57,686 bases of DNA from an uncultured Pseudomonas sp. (GCF_946885955.1 NZ_CAMPHI010000036.1:1-57686), one strand, 5' to 3'; counted from the stretch's first letter, positions 27,503 to 40,856 are shown. Numbers and translations are program-made. The notes: a model not told the origin generated them from the letters alone.

Positions 27503-28537
27503 TCAGTTACGCGCGGCCCAGGCGTTGAAGCGCTGTTCCAGCTGCTCGCCGAAGTCCGCCCAGAAGGTCACGTTCATCGCCACTTGGTTGGCGATGTTTT
27601 CCGGGGTGGTCGGCATGTCCTTGAGCAGCTTGGGGTCAAGCAACTCGACGGCTTTCTTGTTGGCCGGGCCGTAGGCGATGTTCTCCGAGTAAATTTTCTG
27701 CTGCTCGGGGCTGACCGAGAAGGCGATGAATTTCTGCGCGGCGTCCTTGTCCTTGGCGCCCATCGGAATGGCCCATGCATCGAAGTCGTAGATGCCGCCA
27801 TTCCAAACCACTTTCAGGTTGCTTTCGTTCTGCACCGCGGCGATCCGACCGTTGTAGGCCGAGCTCATCACCACGTCGCCGGAAGCGAGGAACTGCGGCG
27901 GCTGAGCGCCGGCTTCCCACCACTGGATGCTTGGCTTGATCTGATCGAGCTTGGCGAACGCGCGGTCCTGGCCTTCCTTGGTCGCCAGTACGCTGTAAAC
28001 GTCCTTGACCGGTACGCCGTCGGCCATCAAGGCGAATTCCAGGGTGTACTTGGCGCCCTTGCGCAGGCCGCGCTTGCCCGGGAATTTCTCGGTGTCCCAG
28101 AAATCCGCCCAACTGGTCGGCGCGCTGCTCAGCTTGTCGGCGTTGTAGGCGAGCACCGTGGACCAAACGAAGAAGCCGACGCCGCAAGGCTGGATCGCGC
28201 CCTCGACGAAATCGTCGGGGTTGCCGAACAGGCTCGGGTCGAGCTCTTCGAACATGCCTTCGTCGCAACCGCGGGCCAGCTCCGGCGACTCCACTTCGAC
28301 CAGGTTCCAGGACACGCTGTTGGTGTCGACCATGGCCTTGACCTTGGCCATTTCACCGTTGTACTCGCCGGCGATCACCTTGCCGTTGCCGTTCGCCTCC
28401 CAGGGTTCGTAGTAAGCCTTGGACTGTGCGGCCTTGTTCGCGCCGCCGAAGGAAATCACCGTCAGGTCGGCCGCCAGCGCCGGCATGGCGCAGGCCATGG
28501 CCAGAGTAAGTGCCGAGAACGAGAGGTATTTGCTCAT
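27503..28537 (-). CDS. agtB: Periplasmic substrate-binding protein AgtB
   Basis: A 344-residue PotD/PotF-type binding protein with signal peptide MSKYLSFSALTLAMACAMPALA. The mature start is ADLTVISFGG. It binds the substrate for AgtCD; in PAO1 this is 4-aminobutyrate/5-aminovalerate. Start chosen at MSKYLSF with GGAGACA upstream; the frame opens five codons earlier at a GTG. It is a full-length paralogue of the protein encoded at 21257. A strong hairpin separates it from agtC. Confidence 0.9.
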   Translation of the reverse strand: MSKYLSFSALTLAMACAMPALAADLTVISFGGANKAAQSKAYYEPWEANGNGKVIAGEYNGEMAKVKAMVDTNSVSWNLVEVESPELARGCDEGMFEELDPSLFGNPDDFVEGAIQPCGVGFFVWSTVLAYNADKLSSAPTSWADFWDTEKFPGKRGLRKGAKYTLEFALMADGVPVKDVYSVLATKEGQDRAFAKLDQIKPSIQWWEAGAQPPQFLASGDVVMSSAYNGRIAAVQNESNLKVVWNGGIYDFDAWAIPMGAKDKDAAQKFIAFSVSPEQQKIYSENIAYGPANKKAVELLDPKLLKDMPTTPENIANQVAMNVTFWADFGEQLEQRFNAWAARN

Positions 28538-28577
28538 TATTGTTGTCTCCACTGTGGTTAAGGTCTGTCAAACGCTA

Positions 28578-29690
<1,113 letters not shown>

Positions 29691-29728
29691 CACCGCACCC
29701 TTGTTGTTGTCTGTACGTCGTTGCACAC

Positions 29729-29756
29729 AGACTAGAGGCGATGGGCCAGCGGCAAA
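29729..29756 (-). promoter_or_regulatory. Candidate agtA promoter
   Basis: Minus-strand TTTGCC and TAGTCT with a 16-base spacer, about 38 bases before agtA. The poor -35 fits an activator-dependent promoter. Confidence 0.35.
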
Positions 29757-29765
29757 ATCGGCCGG

Positions 29766-29782
29766 GATGACGACCTGTCATC
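29766..29782. promoter_or_regulatory. Inverted repeat just upstream of the agtA -35, candidate AgtR site 1
   Basis: gatgac, five bases, gtcatc: perfect 6-bp arms placed 10 bases before the -35 candidate. Confidence 0.4.
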
Positions 29783-29801
29783 GGACCAACGGAGAGTTTC
29801 A

Positions 29802-29819
29802 TGTAGGGATTGCCCTACA
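29802..29819. promoter_or_regulatory. Inverted repeat upstream of agtA, candidate AgtR site 2
   Basis: tgtaggg, four bases, ccctaca: perfect 7-bp arms between agtR and agtA. The size and spacing suit a dimeric LuxR-type response regulator. Confidence 0.45.
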
Positions 29820-29843
29820 AAGCACAAGGGTATGGCGCGGCAA

Positions 29844-30473
29844 TCAGACCAGCCGGTGCTCCATGGCATAGCGCACCAGGTCGGCCACCGAGTGCACCCC
29901 GAGCTTTTGCATTAGGCGCGCCTTGTGGGTGCTCACGGTCTTGTTGCTGACCGCCAGGTGCAGGGCGATGTCGTTGACCCCCTCGCCGTGCACCAGGCGC
30001 TCGAACACCGAAAACTCACGTTCCGAGAGCTGCGCGTGGGGCGGCCGTGAATCGGTCAGGCCGACCTCGAAGACCATGCGGTCGGCCAGATCCGGGTCGA
30101 TGTAGCGCCCGCCACCGGCAACCCGCCGAATCGCGGTGATCAGCAGCGCCGGCTCGCTGTCCTTGGTCGCGTAGCCGGCAGCGCCGACCTTGAGCGCGCG
30201 GGCGGCCATCTGCGCCTCGTTGTGCATCGACAGCACCAGGATCACCGGCGCGGAGGCCAGGGCGCGGATCCGCGGAATGGCCTCGAGGCCATTGACCCCG
30301 GGCATGCTGATGTCCAGCAGCACCACATCGCACGGGGTGCGGCGCAGGCCCTCGAGCAACTGCTCGCCGTTGCTCGCCTCGCCGACCACTTCGAGGTCGG
30401 GAGCCATGCCGATCAATTGCTTGATACCTTCACGCACGATCTTGTGGTCTTCGGCCACCATTACCTTGATCAC
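29844..30473 (-). CDS. agtR: Response regulator AgtR (NarL/FixJ family)
   Basis: A 209-residue cytoplasmic regulator. The receiver domain covers residues 1-120 with the acidic pocket E8-D9 and phosphorylation site D54 (VLLDISMPG). A LuxR helix-turn-helix lies at about 145-205 (VSNKTVSTHKARLMQKLGV). Starts at a GTG overlapping the agtS stop by four bases, behind a strong GAGGAGGAA. In PAO1 AgtSR activates agtABCD in response to 4-aminobutyrate or 5-aminovalerate. Confidence 0.93.
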   Translation of the reverse strand: MIKVMVAEDHKIVREGIKQLIGMAPDLEVVGEASNGEQLLEGLRRTPCDVVLLDISMPGVNGLEAIPRIRALASAPVILVLSMHNEAQMAARALKVGAAGYATKDSEPALLITAIRRVAGGGRYIDPDLADRMVFEVGLTDSRPPHAQLSEREFSVFERLVHGEGVNDIALHLAVSNKTVSTHKARLMQKLGVHSVADLVRYAMEHRLV

Positions 30474-32878
30474 GCTACTTCCTCCTCGGTCACCGCCACT
30501 CGGGCGCACAGCGTAGTGCCTTCGCCGGGCCGGCTGTCAATGCTCAGCCGGCCGCCGAGCATCAACACCCGCTCCTGCATGCCGACCAGACCGAACGACT
30601 GGCCCGGTTTGCGTTGTTCGGCGACGAAGCCCTTGCCGTCGTCGCTGACCCACAGACACAGCTCATCCTGCTCCAGGCTCAGGCGCACCTGCACGCTGTG
30701 CGCGCCGGCATGGCGCATGACATTGGTCAGCGCCTCCTGAAGGATGCGAAACAGGCCGATGGCCTTGCTGTCGCTCAGTTCCGGCACCTGTTCGGGCACC
30801 TCCACCAGGCACGGGATCTGGGTGCGCGCCTCGAAACGGCGGACCTGCCATTCGATCGCCGAGGCGATGCCGGCATCGAGAATCGGCGGACGCAGCGCCG
30901 TGGCCACATCGCGCACCAGTTGGAACAATTGGGCGATCAGGCGCTTGATCACCTGCAGGCGCTGATCGAGCTCCGGCAGCTGACCGGCGCAAACCAGCTC
31001 GCACATGGCGGTTTCCAGCTTGAGCACGGTGAGCACCTGACCCAGCTCGTCATGCACTTCGCGGGCGATGCGCGCCTTCTCCTCTTCGCGCACGCTTTCC
31101 AGATGCGCCGACAACTCGCGCAGGCGCGCCCTGGATTCGGCCAGTTCCAGCTCGACCAGCTTGTTCTCGGTGATGTCCCAGACGATCCCGTCCCATACCA
31201 CTCGCCCCTCGCCCAGCGGACGGGCGGTGGCCTTGATATCGGCCCAGCGCAGCTCGCCGCCGCGGGTCAGGATGCGTCCCTGCCATAGCCAGTCGCTGTC
31301 ACTCGCCAGGGCCGCATCCTGGGTGCGCCGGTAGCTCGCCTGGTCGTCCGCATGAACCAGGCTGCGCAGCCCGCGATCGGCGCGCTGCAGTTCGCTGGCC
31401 GGGTAGCCGACCAGCTCGGCACTGGCTTCGCTGATATAGGCGAACGCCACCGGCGCCTCGAAACCGGCGCGCTCCAGGCGGAACACCAGGCCGGGCACAC
31501 TACCGGCGATGCCCTTGAAGCGCGCCTCGCTTTCCTGCAAGGCGGCGCGGGCACGGCGACGCTCGGTAATGTCGCTGAGAAACACCACCAGGTATTCCTC
31601 ACGATCGAAGCGCAGGAAGCTCAGTGACACATCCACCGGCAAGCGCCCGCCATCGGCGCGCAGGCAGTCGGTCTCGAAGCTCGGCATGGCTTCATGACCG
31701 GCCCGGGCCAGCCGCCATAGGTTCAGCCAACGGTCCATGTTCAGGCTGGGCTCGAGCGCCTGCAGCGGCTGCTCGACCAGAGCGCCGACGGCATAGCCGA
31801 GCATCGCCTCGGCGGCGTGGTTGGCATAACGCACATGGCTGTCCCAGTTGACCCAGAGAATGCCGACGGTGCTGTGGTCGATGGAAAACTGCGTCAGCCG
31901 CAGTGCCTGCTCGGCCGTCTCACGCAGGCCCAGGGCATGCCGCGCCTCCAGCAATTGGCGCTCCAGGCCGCGGCGCTGCTGACGCAGGTGCAGCACGATC
32001 GCCGCGCTCGCCAGCACTATGCCGAGCAGCAACAGGCTGAAGCCGCGCCAGAACGCCAGGGAGTCGCCGACCTGCGGGTAACGCAGCGGCATCCAGTGCT
32101 CGCGCAGCCGATCGACTTCGCGCGGCGGCAGCGCTTGCAGGGTTTGCTCGACGATAGCCGCCAGCAGCGGCTGGTCGCGCCGCGTGGCGATACGCAGTAA
32201 TTGCGGCAGGCCAATGTCGCCGACGATGCTCAAGCCGGCGAACTGCGGCTCGCGCAGCAATTGGCTGAGGCGCGCCTCGTCGACCACCGCGTAGCTGACC
32301 TCCTTGCGCAACAGGCGCAGCAGGCCGCTGCGCTCCGAACTCACCGCCTGCAACTGCAGGTTGCCGTAATTCTTGCGCAGGTAGTCGAACGCCGGGCTCG
32401 GCTCGCGCACCGCCAGATTTTCCTCACGGCCCAGGCGATCGAGGTCGACCACATTGCTGCCCAGGCGCTCGCCCACCACCAGGTGCGGCACCCGCATATA
32501 GGGACTGGAATACAGCCACAGGCGCAAGCCCCGCGGGGTCTGCACCAACCCCGGGGCCAGATCGACCTCGCCACGCCGTACCGCGCCGTCCAGATCGGTC
32601 TGTTCGGTGAAACGCACCCAGATCGGTTCGACCCCCATGCCCTGCAACAGCCGGCCCATCAACTCGACATTGGCCCCGGACAGGCGCTGCAGGCGGCGGT
32701 CGTAAAGCGCCCAGGGTGCCTGCATCAACAGGCCGACACGCAGCTGCCGATGATCGGCGAGCCAGGCCCGCTGCGCCTCATCGAACGCCGGGCGTAGCGG
32801 TAGCGCGGCGTCCTCCGCCCTGGCCAGCAACGGCCATAACAGGAGCACAAGGAGAAGGCGCGACAACACTGGGCTCAT
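30470..32878 (-). CDS. agtS: Hybrid-input sensor histidine kinase AgtS
   Basis: An 802-residue inner-membrane kinase. It has a signal peptide or first helix (1-20) and a periplasmic family 3 solute-binding domain (about 35-262) that can sense an amino acid directly. A transmembrane helix (277-298), two PAS domains (about 325-440 and 455-575), a HisKA_3 domain with phospho-accepting H609 in REVHDELGQ, and a C-terminal ATPase domain follow. MSPVLSRLLL is the likely start; ATG codons eight and more codons upstream are also in frame. Coupled to agtR. Confidence 0.92.
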   Translation of the reverse strand: MSPVLSRLLLVLLLWPLLARAEDAALPLRPAFDEAQRAWLADHRQLRVGLLMQAPWALYDRRLQRLSGANVELMGRLLQGMGVEPIWVRFTEQTDLDGAVRRGEVDLAPGLVQTPRGLRLWLYSSPYMRVPHLVVGERLGSNVVDLDRLGREENLAVREPSPAFDYLRKNYGNLQLQAVSSERSGLLRLLRKEVSYAVVDEARLSQLLREPQFAGLSIVGDIGLPQLLRIATRRDQPLLAAIVEQTLQALPPREVDRLREHWMPLRYPQVGDSLAFWRGFSLLLLGIVLASAAIVLHLRQQRRGLERQLLEARHALGLRETAEQALRLTQFSIDHSTVGILWVNWDSHVRYANHAAEAMLGYAVGALVEQPLQALEPSLNMDRWLNLWRLARAGHEAMPSFETDCLRADGGRLPVDVSLSFLRFDREEYLVVFLSDITERRRARAALQESEARFKGIAGSVPGLVFRLERAGFEAPVAFAYISEASAELVGYPASELQRADRGLRSLVHADDQASYRRTQDAALASDSDWLWQGRILTRGGELRWADIKATARPLGEGRVVWDGIVWDITENKLVELELAESRARLRELSAHLESVREEEKARIAREVHDELGQVLTVLKLETAMCELVCAGQLPELDQRLQVIKRLIAQLFQLVRDVATALRPPILDAGIASAIEWQVRRFEARTQIPCLVEVPEQVPELSDSKAIGLFRILQEALTNVMRHAGAHSVQVRLSLEQDELCLWVSDDGKGFVAEQRKPGQSFGLVGMQERVLMLGGRLSIDSRPGEGTTLCARVAVTEEEVA

Positions 32879-33019
32879 GACACGACTACTCGGCGACGAC
32901 ATTAAAGGGGGCTGCACTTACCTTACTCCAGTCATGCCCCGTCCCGCCAAGGGCTGACCTGACAAAATCGCCATCACGCAGTAAGCTCAAATCACCATCG
33001 TCCCCTCTGGGAAACGCCC

Positions 33020-34069
33020 ATGCCCTGCGACCTGCGTAGTCTGGTGATCGCCCTGTGCCTACTGTTGGCGGGCGCCCCGTCGCTGGCGGAAGAAACCGCC
33101 GAAACCGCTGAGACAGATGCCGTACCCGCGGCCCCCGCGCCCCCCGAGGTGCGTGCCGCGCCGAGCGAGCGCAGCACGGACACGGCGCAAGCCCTGGCCG
33201 AGATCCTGCCAGACCAGGAGCAGCAGCAACTGCAGACCGCCGATGAATCCTTCCTCGCGCTCTGGTTACCGGCCAACAGCGGCAGCCCCAACGGGGCGGT
33301 GATCATCGTTCCGGGTGATGGCGAAAGCGCCGATTGGCCGCAAACCATATCGCCGCTACGCCACAAGCTGCCCGACGCCGGCTGGCACAGCCTGAGCCTC
33401 ACGCTGCCCGACCCCAATCAGCCGTTCGTCCCCGCCAGAGCGACCGAACCGGTCGCCGAACCAGCCACCCCTGCCGATGAAGCACCGAGCGCCGATGACA
33501 CCGGGAATGCGGACGAAACCGCCCCGACCGACACCGCGGACGAAGCGCCCGCCCCGGCGGCGGATGAACAAAGCGCGCCGAGCGAGGAACCGGCCCCGGC
33601 CGCTGAACCGCCCAGCGATCCCGAAACGCTGCGGCAGAATCACGCGGCGCGGGTCATCGCGCGAATCGAAGCCGCGGTGGCGTTCGCCCAGCAGCGGCAA
33701 GCGCAGACCATCGTATTGCTGGGACACGGCAGCGGCGCCTATTGGGCCGCGCGCTACCTGCAGGAACGTCAGCCGGCCAACGTGCGGCATTTGGTGGTGA
33801 TCGGCGCTGAGCTGCCCGCGGACTATGGCCCCGCTCTCGACGAATTGCTCCCTGGCCTGAAGCTGGCCACCGGCGACTTCTACTACAAGGATCGCCTGGG
33901 CGACCGAAAGGCGGCGGTCAAACGCCTGCAGGCGAGCAAACGTCTGCAGCACCCGGCGTACACCCAGGTCGCGATGAAAGCGCTGCCGGGCAATACGGAC
34001 GCCGAGCAGGAACAACTCTACCGACGCATTCGCGGCTGGCTCAGCAGCCAGCTGAAAGCCGCCCAATAA
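33020..34069 (+). CDS. DUF3530 alpha/beta-hydrolase-like protein, probably periplasmic
   Basis: A 349-residue protein with a signal peptide (SLVIALCLLLAGAPSLA). The hydrolase nucleophile elbow GHGSG has S238. Between the first strands and the elbow there is an Ala/Pro/Glu/Asp-rich low-complexity insert at about residues 139-203. GVVVG-like oxyanion strands (GAVIIVPGDGESADWP) precede it. Its substrate is unknown. It stands alone between divergent agtS and the convergent DnaJ-like gene. The gap before it (32879-33019) shows no clear promoter to me. Confidence 0.8.
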   Translation: MPCDLRSLVIALCLLLAGAPSLAEETAETAETDAVPAAPAPPEVRAAPSERSTDTAQALAEILPDQEQQQLQTADESFLALWLPANSGSPNGAVIIVPGDGESADWPQTISPLRHKLPDAGWHSLSLTLPDPNQPFVPARATEPVAEPATPADEAPSADDTGNADETAPTDTADEAPAPAADEQSAPSEEPAPAAEPPSDPETLRQNHAARVIARIEAAVAFAQQRQAQTIVLLGHGSGAYWAARYLQERQPANVRHLVVIGAELPADYGPALDELLPGLKLATGDFYYKDRLGDRKAAVKRLQASKRLQHPAYTQVAMKALPGNTDAEQEQLYRRIRGWLSSQLKAAQ

Positions 34070-34083
34070 TCAACCGCAGCGCG

Positions 34084-34842
34084 CTAGCGGAAACCATGGC
34101 GCTGACGAATCAGGCCGTAGGCATGATGCAGTTCGCGGGTCGCGTCGGTGGCCTCGCGCACCTGCTCGAGGGTCGCTCCGCTACCGGCCAGCTTGTCCGG
34201 ATGATGACGACTCAACAGGCGCCGATAGGCGCGTTTGATCTGTGCCGGTTCGCTATCGGCGGTCACGCCGAGCAGGCGCAGGGCGTCGTGATAACTGCCG
34301 CCACGGGACATTGGCGCGGCCTGCCTCGGCGCGTAGGCGGCGTTCAGCGCTTCCTGGGCGGCGGACGACACCGCCAGCCATTTGCCCCATAACAGAATCA
34401 GTTCACGCTCGGTCTGACTCACTCGCCCATCGACCCAGGCCATGCGCCAGCAGGCGCGCAGCAATACTTCCGCATGCGCCCGCTGCCGACGCAACGGCAG
34501 ACGCAGGCTATCGTGCCCGGTCTTGCCGCGGGCGAATGCGGCAATCGCCCGCTGCTGCGCCGCTTCGTCGAGCCCCAGCCGCTGCATTTCCGAACGCGCC
34601 TGTTGAATATGCGCCGGCAGCACCCGCCCATCGCATTTGGCCAGGCGACCGAGCAGCACGAACAGCAGATCCTCATCGCCCGGCGCCGGTTTGAGGCCGA
34701 TGCGCTCGCGCAACTCCGCCCAGCTGCGCAGCTGCAAGCGGCGATCCAGTACCTGCCCGAGCAAGGCCCCAAGCAGGGCACCGGGAATGCTGGCCACGGC
34801 CATGCCGGCGAACGCCCCTAACAGGGTGGACGGCCAGAGCAT
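34084..34842 (-). CDS. DjlA-like co-chaperone (TerB and J domains)
   Basis: A 252-residue protein with a short N-terminal hydrophobic segment with glycine-rich helix packing (LLGAFAGMAVASIPGALLGALLG). A TerB-like helical domain lies at about 60-175, and a C-terminal J domain has the HPD motif in RHHPDKL near residue 225. It probably stimulates a DnaK ATPase at the membrane. Its start follows the murU stop by one base, so it is translated after amgK-murU. The layout matches DjlA, though the central domain is diverged. Confidence 0.82.
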   Translation of the reverse strand: MLWPSTLLGAFAGMAVASIPGALLGALLGQVLDRRLQLRSWAELRERIGLKPAPGDEDLLFVLLGRLAKCDGRVLPAHIQQARSEMQRLGLDEAAQQRAIAAFARGKTGHDSLRLPLRRQRAHAEVLLRACWRMAWVDGRVSQTERELILLWGKWLAVSSAAQEALNAAYAPRQAAPMSRGGSYHDALRLLGVTADSEPAQIKRAYRRLLSRHHPDKLAGSGATLEQVREATDATRELHHAYGLIRQRHGFR

Positions 34843-34843
34843 C

Positions 34844-36525
<1,682 letters not shown>

Positions 36526-36649
36526 TACAAGGGTCTCCACGGCGCTAGCCGTTGCGCGGGTCATGCTTTATTATCCAGCATCTTTTTCAGCCCATCGAGA
36601 GGCGTGCGGCCCCTGGGCCTATAGCGCGCAGGAAGCCCGGAAAAATAAG

Positions 36650-39412
36650 ATGGCAGTAAAATACCCCGCATTCCGTAAAAAATTCCCACTTCTGGTAACC
36701 GGTAGCCTGTTGGCTATGCAGCCTCTGGCCAGTCAATTGGTTTTCGCCGCCGAGCAGTATGACTGCAAGGTGTCCGAATCCGGCGGCTGGGCGTGCGCCC
36801 CGAAAGCCAGCAATGCGGCCCTGCCCGCACGCCCGGCAGGGCGTGAAACAGCGCAAAACGCGAGCACTGGCGACAGTGGCAAGCGTGAAAGCAAAGCTGC
36901 CGGCCCGGTACTGGTCACCGAAAGCCGCGGCAAAGGTCTTGTCTCGCGTAGTGCGGACTACAGTCACCTCGATTGGGTTCCGCGTGAGCAGTTGAATGCT
37001 GCGCAACTCGCGGAAACCGGGCCTTATTGCGCCGGCAACTATGTCGAGCCGATTCGCCCGGGCATGAATGACGATACCCCGATGAGCGAAGCGCCGACCT
37101 TCGTTTCGGCCAAAGCCTCGCGCTATGAGCAGGAACAACAGATCGCGACCCTGGCCGGCGATGTCGTGCTGCGTCAGGCCGGGATGCAGGTCGAGGCCGA
37201 TGAAGCCAACCTGCACCAGGCGGAAAACCGCGGCGAACTGGTCGGCAATGTGCGCCTGCGCGACAAGGGCCTGCTGGTCGTCGGCGACCGCGCCGAACTG
37301 CAACTGGACAACGGCGAAGCCAAAGTCGAAAACGCCGAATATGTGCTGCACAAGAGCCATGTCCGCGGCAATGCGCTGTACGCCAAGCGCGAAGAGAATG
37401 CCGTCATCCGTTTGAAAGACGGTACCTATACCAGCTGCGAACCGAGCAGCAACGCCTGGCACCTGAAAGGCAACAACATCACGCTGAACCCGGCGACCGG
37501 CTTCGGCACCGCAACCAATGTGACGTTGCGGGTGAAGAACATTCCAGTGTTCTACACGCCGTATATCTACTTCCCGATCGACGACCGTCGTCAGTCCGGC
37601 TTCCTGCCGCCGAGCCTCAGCAGCTCGAGCGATAACGGCCTGACCCTGCAAACCCCGTACTACTTCAACCTGGCGCCAAACTATGACGCCACGCTCTACC
37701 CGACCTACATGAGCGACCGTGGCTTGTTGATGGAAGGTGAATTCCGCTACCTGACCAAGAGCAGCGAAGGTCAATTCGGCGCCGCCTACCTCGACGACAG
37801 CAACGACGATCGCAAGCTGCAGTCCGAGTACGAAGACCAGCGCTGGATGTACAGCTGGCAGCACAAGACCGGCCTGGACTCGCGCCTGCTCGCGGAAGTC
37901 GACTACACCGACATCAGTGACCCCTATTATTTCCAGGACCTGGATAGCGACCTCGGGGTGAGTTCCACCAGCTACGTCGACCAGCGCGGCACGCTGACCT
38001 ACCGCGGCGAAAACTACACCGCACAGCTCAACCTGCACGCGTACGAATTGGCCAACATCACCGACGTCACCCCGTACAACCGCCTGCCGCAACTGACCCT
38101 CAACGGCAAGTTGCCTTATCAGCCCGGCGGCCTGAATTTCACCTATGGCGCCGAGTACGTACGCTTCGACCGCGACCTGCGTTCCGGTCAGTTTTCCGAT
38201 GAAGACGGCGTCAAGTCCGACTGGTACGACGAACGCCTGCGCGGCCTGGCCCGCGCCAACGCCGAACGCCTGCACCTCGAACCGGCCGTCAGCCTGCCAC
38301 TGAACTGGAGCTGGGGCTTTCTCACGCCCAAGGTCAAGTACCTGCATACCAATTACGACCTGAGCCTGGATTCGCAGGGCAAGAGCACCTTGCTCGCCGA
38401 GCAGTCGTACAAGAGCAGCCAGACCCGCAGCGTGGCGATGTTCAGCCTGGACAGCGGTCTGTATTTCGACCGCGAGACCCAATGGTTCGGCAAGAACTAT
38501 CGGCAGACCCTCGAGCCGCGCCTGTTCTACCTCTATGTTCCCGAGAAAGACCAGACCGACATCCCGGTCTTCGATACCGGCGAGAGCAACTTCAGTTTCG
38601 CCTCGCTGTGGCGCGAGAATCGCTTCTCCGGCAAAGACCGTATCGGCGACGAGAACAAGTTGTCGCTTGGCGTGACCAACCGCTGGATCGAACCGAACGG
38701 CTTCGAGCGCCAGCGCTTCAGCATCGGCCAGGCCTTCTATTTCGAAGACCGCAAGGTGCAGATGCCCGGCATCGACTACCGCACCCGCGCCGACTCGCAA
38801 GCCTCGCAATCGCCCTACGCGCTGGAATACATGTACCGCTTCAACCGCGACTGGCGCCTGACCTCGGACTTCAACTGGGATCCGGACACCCATCGCACCC
38901 GCTCGGGCAGCGCGATGTTCCACTACCAGCCGGAAGGCAACCCGAACAAGGTGATCAATGCCGGCTATCGCTATCGCAACGACAGCGTTCGTTACGACCA
39001 GGCGAGCGGCAACTGGGTGGTTGGCGGCGGCGACTACGGCACGCCCGGCAGCCCGGAGTACATCAAGGACTACTACAAGATCAGCCAGCATGATTTCTCG
39101 ATCATCTGGCCGATCGTCCCGCAGTGGAGCGTGATTTCCCGCTGGCAATACGACTACAGCCGTAACCGTACCCTGGAAGCCTTCGGCGGCTTCGAGTACG
39201 ACAACTGCTGTTGGAAACTGCGCCTGATCAACCGCTATTGGATCGACTACGACGAAGTCAGCCTGAATCCCTCGCTCAACGACGAGCCGGATCGCGGCAT
39301 CTTCCTGCAGATCGTGTTCAAAGGTCTGGGCGGTGTAATTGGCAGTAAGGTCGAGACTTTCCTCGACGAAGGCATTCAAGGTTATCGTGAACGTGAAGAT
39401 CAAGCTTTCTGA
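36650..39412 (+). CDS. lptD: LPS-assembly protein LptD
   Basis: Outer-membrane translocon that places lipopolysaccharide in the outer leaflet, with LptE. The 920-residue protein has a signal peptide, a periplasmic beta-jellyroll OstA domain at about 130-240, and a long C-terminal beta barrel. Paired Cys (NCCWKL) near the end and Cys residues close to the mature N-terminus fit the disulfide pattern needed for assembly. The open frame begins at 36434, but [10 protein letters not shown] starts the real signal sequence. Its 3' end overlaps surA by 20 bases. Confidence 0.96.
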   Translation: MAVKYPAFRKKFPLLVTGSLLAMQPLASQLVFAAEQYDCKVSESGGWACAPKASNAALPARPAGRETAQNASTGDSGKRESKAAGPVLVTESRGKGLVSRSADYSHLDWVPREQLNAAQLAETGPYCAGNYVEPIRPGMNDDTPMSEAPTFVSAKASRYEQEQQIATLAGDVVLRQAGMQVEADEANLHQAENRGELVGNVRLRDKGLLVVGDRAELQLDNGEAKVENAEYVLHKSHVRGNALYAKREENAVIRLKDGTYTSCEPSSNAWHLKGNNITLNPATGFGTATNVTLRVKNIPVFYTPYIYFPIDDRRQSGFLPPSLSSSSDNGLTLQTPYYFNLAPNYDATLYPTYMSDRGLLMEGEFRYLTKSSEGQFGAAYLDDSNDDRKLQSEYEDQRWMYSWQHKTGLDSRLLAEVDYTDISDPYYFQDLDSDLGVSSTSYVDQRGTLTYRGENYTAQLNLHAYELANITDVTPYNRLPQLTLNGKLPYQPGGLNFTYGAEYVRFDRDLRSGQFSDEDGVKSDWYDERLRGLARANAERLHLEPAVSLPLNWSWGFLTPKVKYLHTNYDLSLDSQGKSTLLAEQSYKSSQTRSVAMFSLDSGLYFDRETQWFGKNYRQTLEPRLFYLYVPEKDQTDIPVFDTGESNFSFASLWRENRFSGKDRIGDENKLSLGVTNRWIEPNGFERQRFSIGQAFYFEDRKVQMPGIDYRTRADSQASQSPYALEYMYRFNRDWRLTSDFNWDPDTHRTRSGSAMFHYQPEGNPNKVINAGYRYRNDSVRYDQASGNWVVGGGDYGTPGSPEYIKDYYKISQHDFSIIWPIVPQWSVISRWQYDYSRNRTLEAFGGFEYDNCCWKLRLINRYWIDYDEVSLNPSLNDEPDRGIFLQIVFKGLGGVIGSKVETFLDEGIQGYREREDQAF

Positions 39413-40685
39413 TTGCGTGCGCCCGCTCCTGCTGGGCGCGCTGTTCCTGGGTACCGTGGCACACGCCGAGGTACGTCCACTCAACCGCGTCGTGGCGATC
39501 GTCGATAACGACGTGATCATGCAGAGCCAGCTCGATTCGCGCCTGAGCGAAGTGCAGCAGACCATCGCCAAGCGTGGCGCCAGCCTGCCGCCCGAAGGAG
39601 TGCTCAGCCAGCAAGTGCTGGAGCGCTTGATTATCGAGAACATTCAGCTGCAGATCGGCGAGCGTTCCGGCATCCGCATCACCGATGAGGAGCTCAATCA
39701 GGCACTGGGCACCATCGCTCAGCGCAACAACATGAGCCTCGAGCAGTTCCGTGCCGCCCTGGTGCGCGATGGTTTGTCCTACGAGGAAGCCCGCGATCAG
39801 GTACGCCGCGAGATGATCATCAGCCGCGTACGCCAGCGCCGCGTCGCCGAACGTATTCAGGTCACCGATCAGGAAGTGCAGAACTTCCTCGCCTCGGACC
39901 TGGGCAAGATGCAGCTGTCGGAAGAATTCCACCTGGCCAACATCCTGATCCCGGTTCCCGAGGGCGCCTCGCCCGAGGCGATCCAGAAGGCGGAACGTAA
40001 AGCCCAGGACCTGTACAAGCAACTGAGCCAGGGCGCCGACTTCGCCCAATTGGCGATCGCCAACTCGGCCAGCGAAAGCGCCCTGGAAGGCGGCGAGATG
40101 GGCTGGCGCAAAGCTGCGCAGCTGCCGCCCCCCTTCGACTCGATGATCGGCTCGATGGCAGCGGGCGACGTCACCGAGCCGATCCGCACGCCTGGCGGCT
40201 TCATCATGCTCAAGATGCTCGAGAAGCGCGGCGGCGACACCCAGGTACGCGATGAAGTCAACGTGCGGCACATCTTGATCAAGCCCAGCGAAATTCGCAG
40301 CGAAGCCGAAACCAAGCGCCTGATCGAACGCCTCTACGAGCGCATCAAGGCGGGCGAAGACTTTGCCGAACTGGCGAGAAACTTCTCCGAAGACCCGGGC
40401 TCCGCGCTCAACGGCGGCAGCCTCAACTGGATCGACCCGAGCGTGTTGGTACCCGAGTTCCGTTCGGTAATGAACGATACCGCCAGCGGCGAAGTGTCCA
40501 AGCCATTCAAGAGCCCGTACGGCTGGCACGTGTTGCAAGTCATGGGCCGCCGCGCCACCGACAGCAGCGCGCAGTTCCGCGAGCAACAGGCGATGAACCT
40601 GCTGCGCAACCGCAAGTACGATGAAGAGCTGCAGACCTGGTTGCGGCAGATCCGCGACGAGGCCTACGTCGAGATCAAGCTCTAA
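39393..40685 (+). CDS. surA: Periplasmic chaperone and peptidyl-prolyl isomerase SurA
   Basis: Escorts outer-membrane proteins, including LptD, across the periplasm. The 430-residue protein has a signal peptide ([17 protein letters not shown]), an N-terminal chaperone domain, two parvulin domains around residues 170-270 and 285-380, and a C-terminal helix. A GTG start at 39393 gives the PAO1 length; another GTG lies two codons before. The start lies inside lptD. A strong terminator follows. Confidence 0.94.
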   Translation: MKIKLSDCVRPLLLGALFLGTVAHAEVRPLNRVVAIVDNDVIMQSQLDSRLSEVQQTIAKRGASLPPEGVLSQQVLERLIIENIQLQIGERSGIRITDEELNQALGTIAQRNNMSLEQFRAALVRDGLSYEEARDQVRREMIISRVRQRRVAERIQVTDQEVQNFLASDLGKMQLSEEFHLANILIPVPEGASPEAIQKAERKAQDLYKQLSQGADFAQLAIANSASESALEGGEMGWRKAAQLPPPFDSMIGSMAAGDVTEPIRTPGGFIMLKMLEKRGGDTQVRDEVNVRHILIKPSEIRSEAETKRLIERLYERIKAGEDFAELARNFSEDPGSALNGGSLNWIDPSVLVPEFRSVMNDTASGEVSKPFKSPYGWHVLQVMGRRATDSSAQFREQQAMNLLRNRKYDEELQTWLRQIRDEAYVEIKL

Positions 40686-40707
40686 GCAGGCTGATTGGCA
40701 CTGAATA

Positions 40708-40746
40708 AGCCCGACTCCATGCAAAGCGCAGAGTCGGGCTTTTTTT
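40708..40746 (+). terminator. Rho-independent terminator after surA
   Basis: Perfect 10-bp stem agcccgactc/gagtcgggct, 13-base loop, then six T. It separates lptD-surA from pdxA. Confidence 0.92.
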
Positions 40747-40856
40747 CGCCTGCAGAACCGACAACCTTCTCCCAACCGGAGCAGACCACTAAGATGGCTC
40801 GCAACCACTCCCTTATCCCGGCGTACTGCTGACGCCGCCCTATCGAGAGCCTGCCG

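Noticed and set aside
36587..39643. A 1018-codon open frame on the minus strand opposite lptD
   Set aside because: It mirrors lptD, has low-complexity Val/Ala/Gly-rich sequence with no domain, and no ribosome site. High-GC codon use opens the opposite strand.
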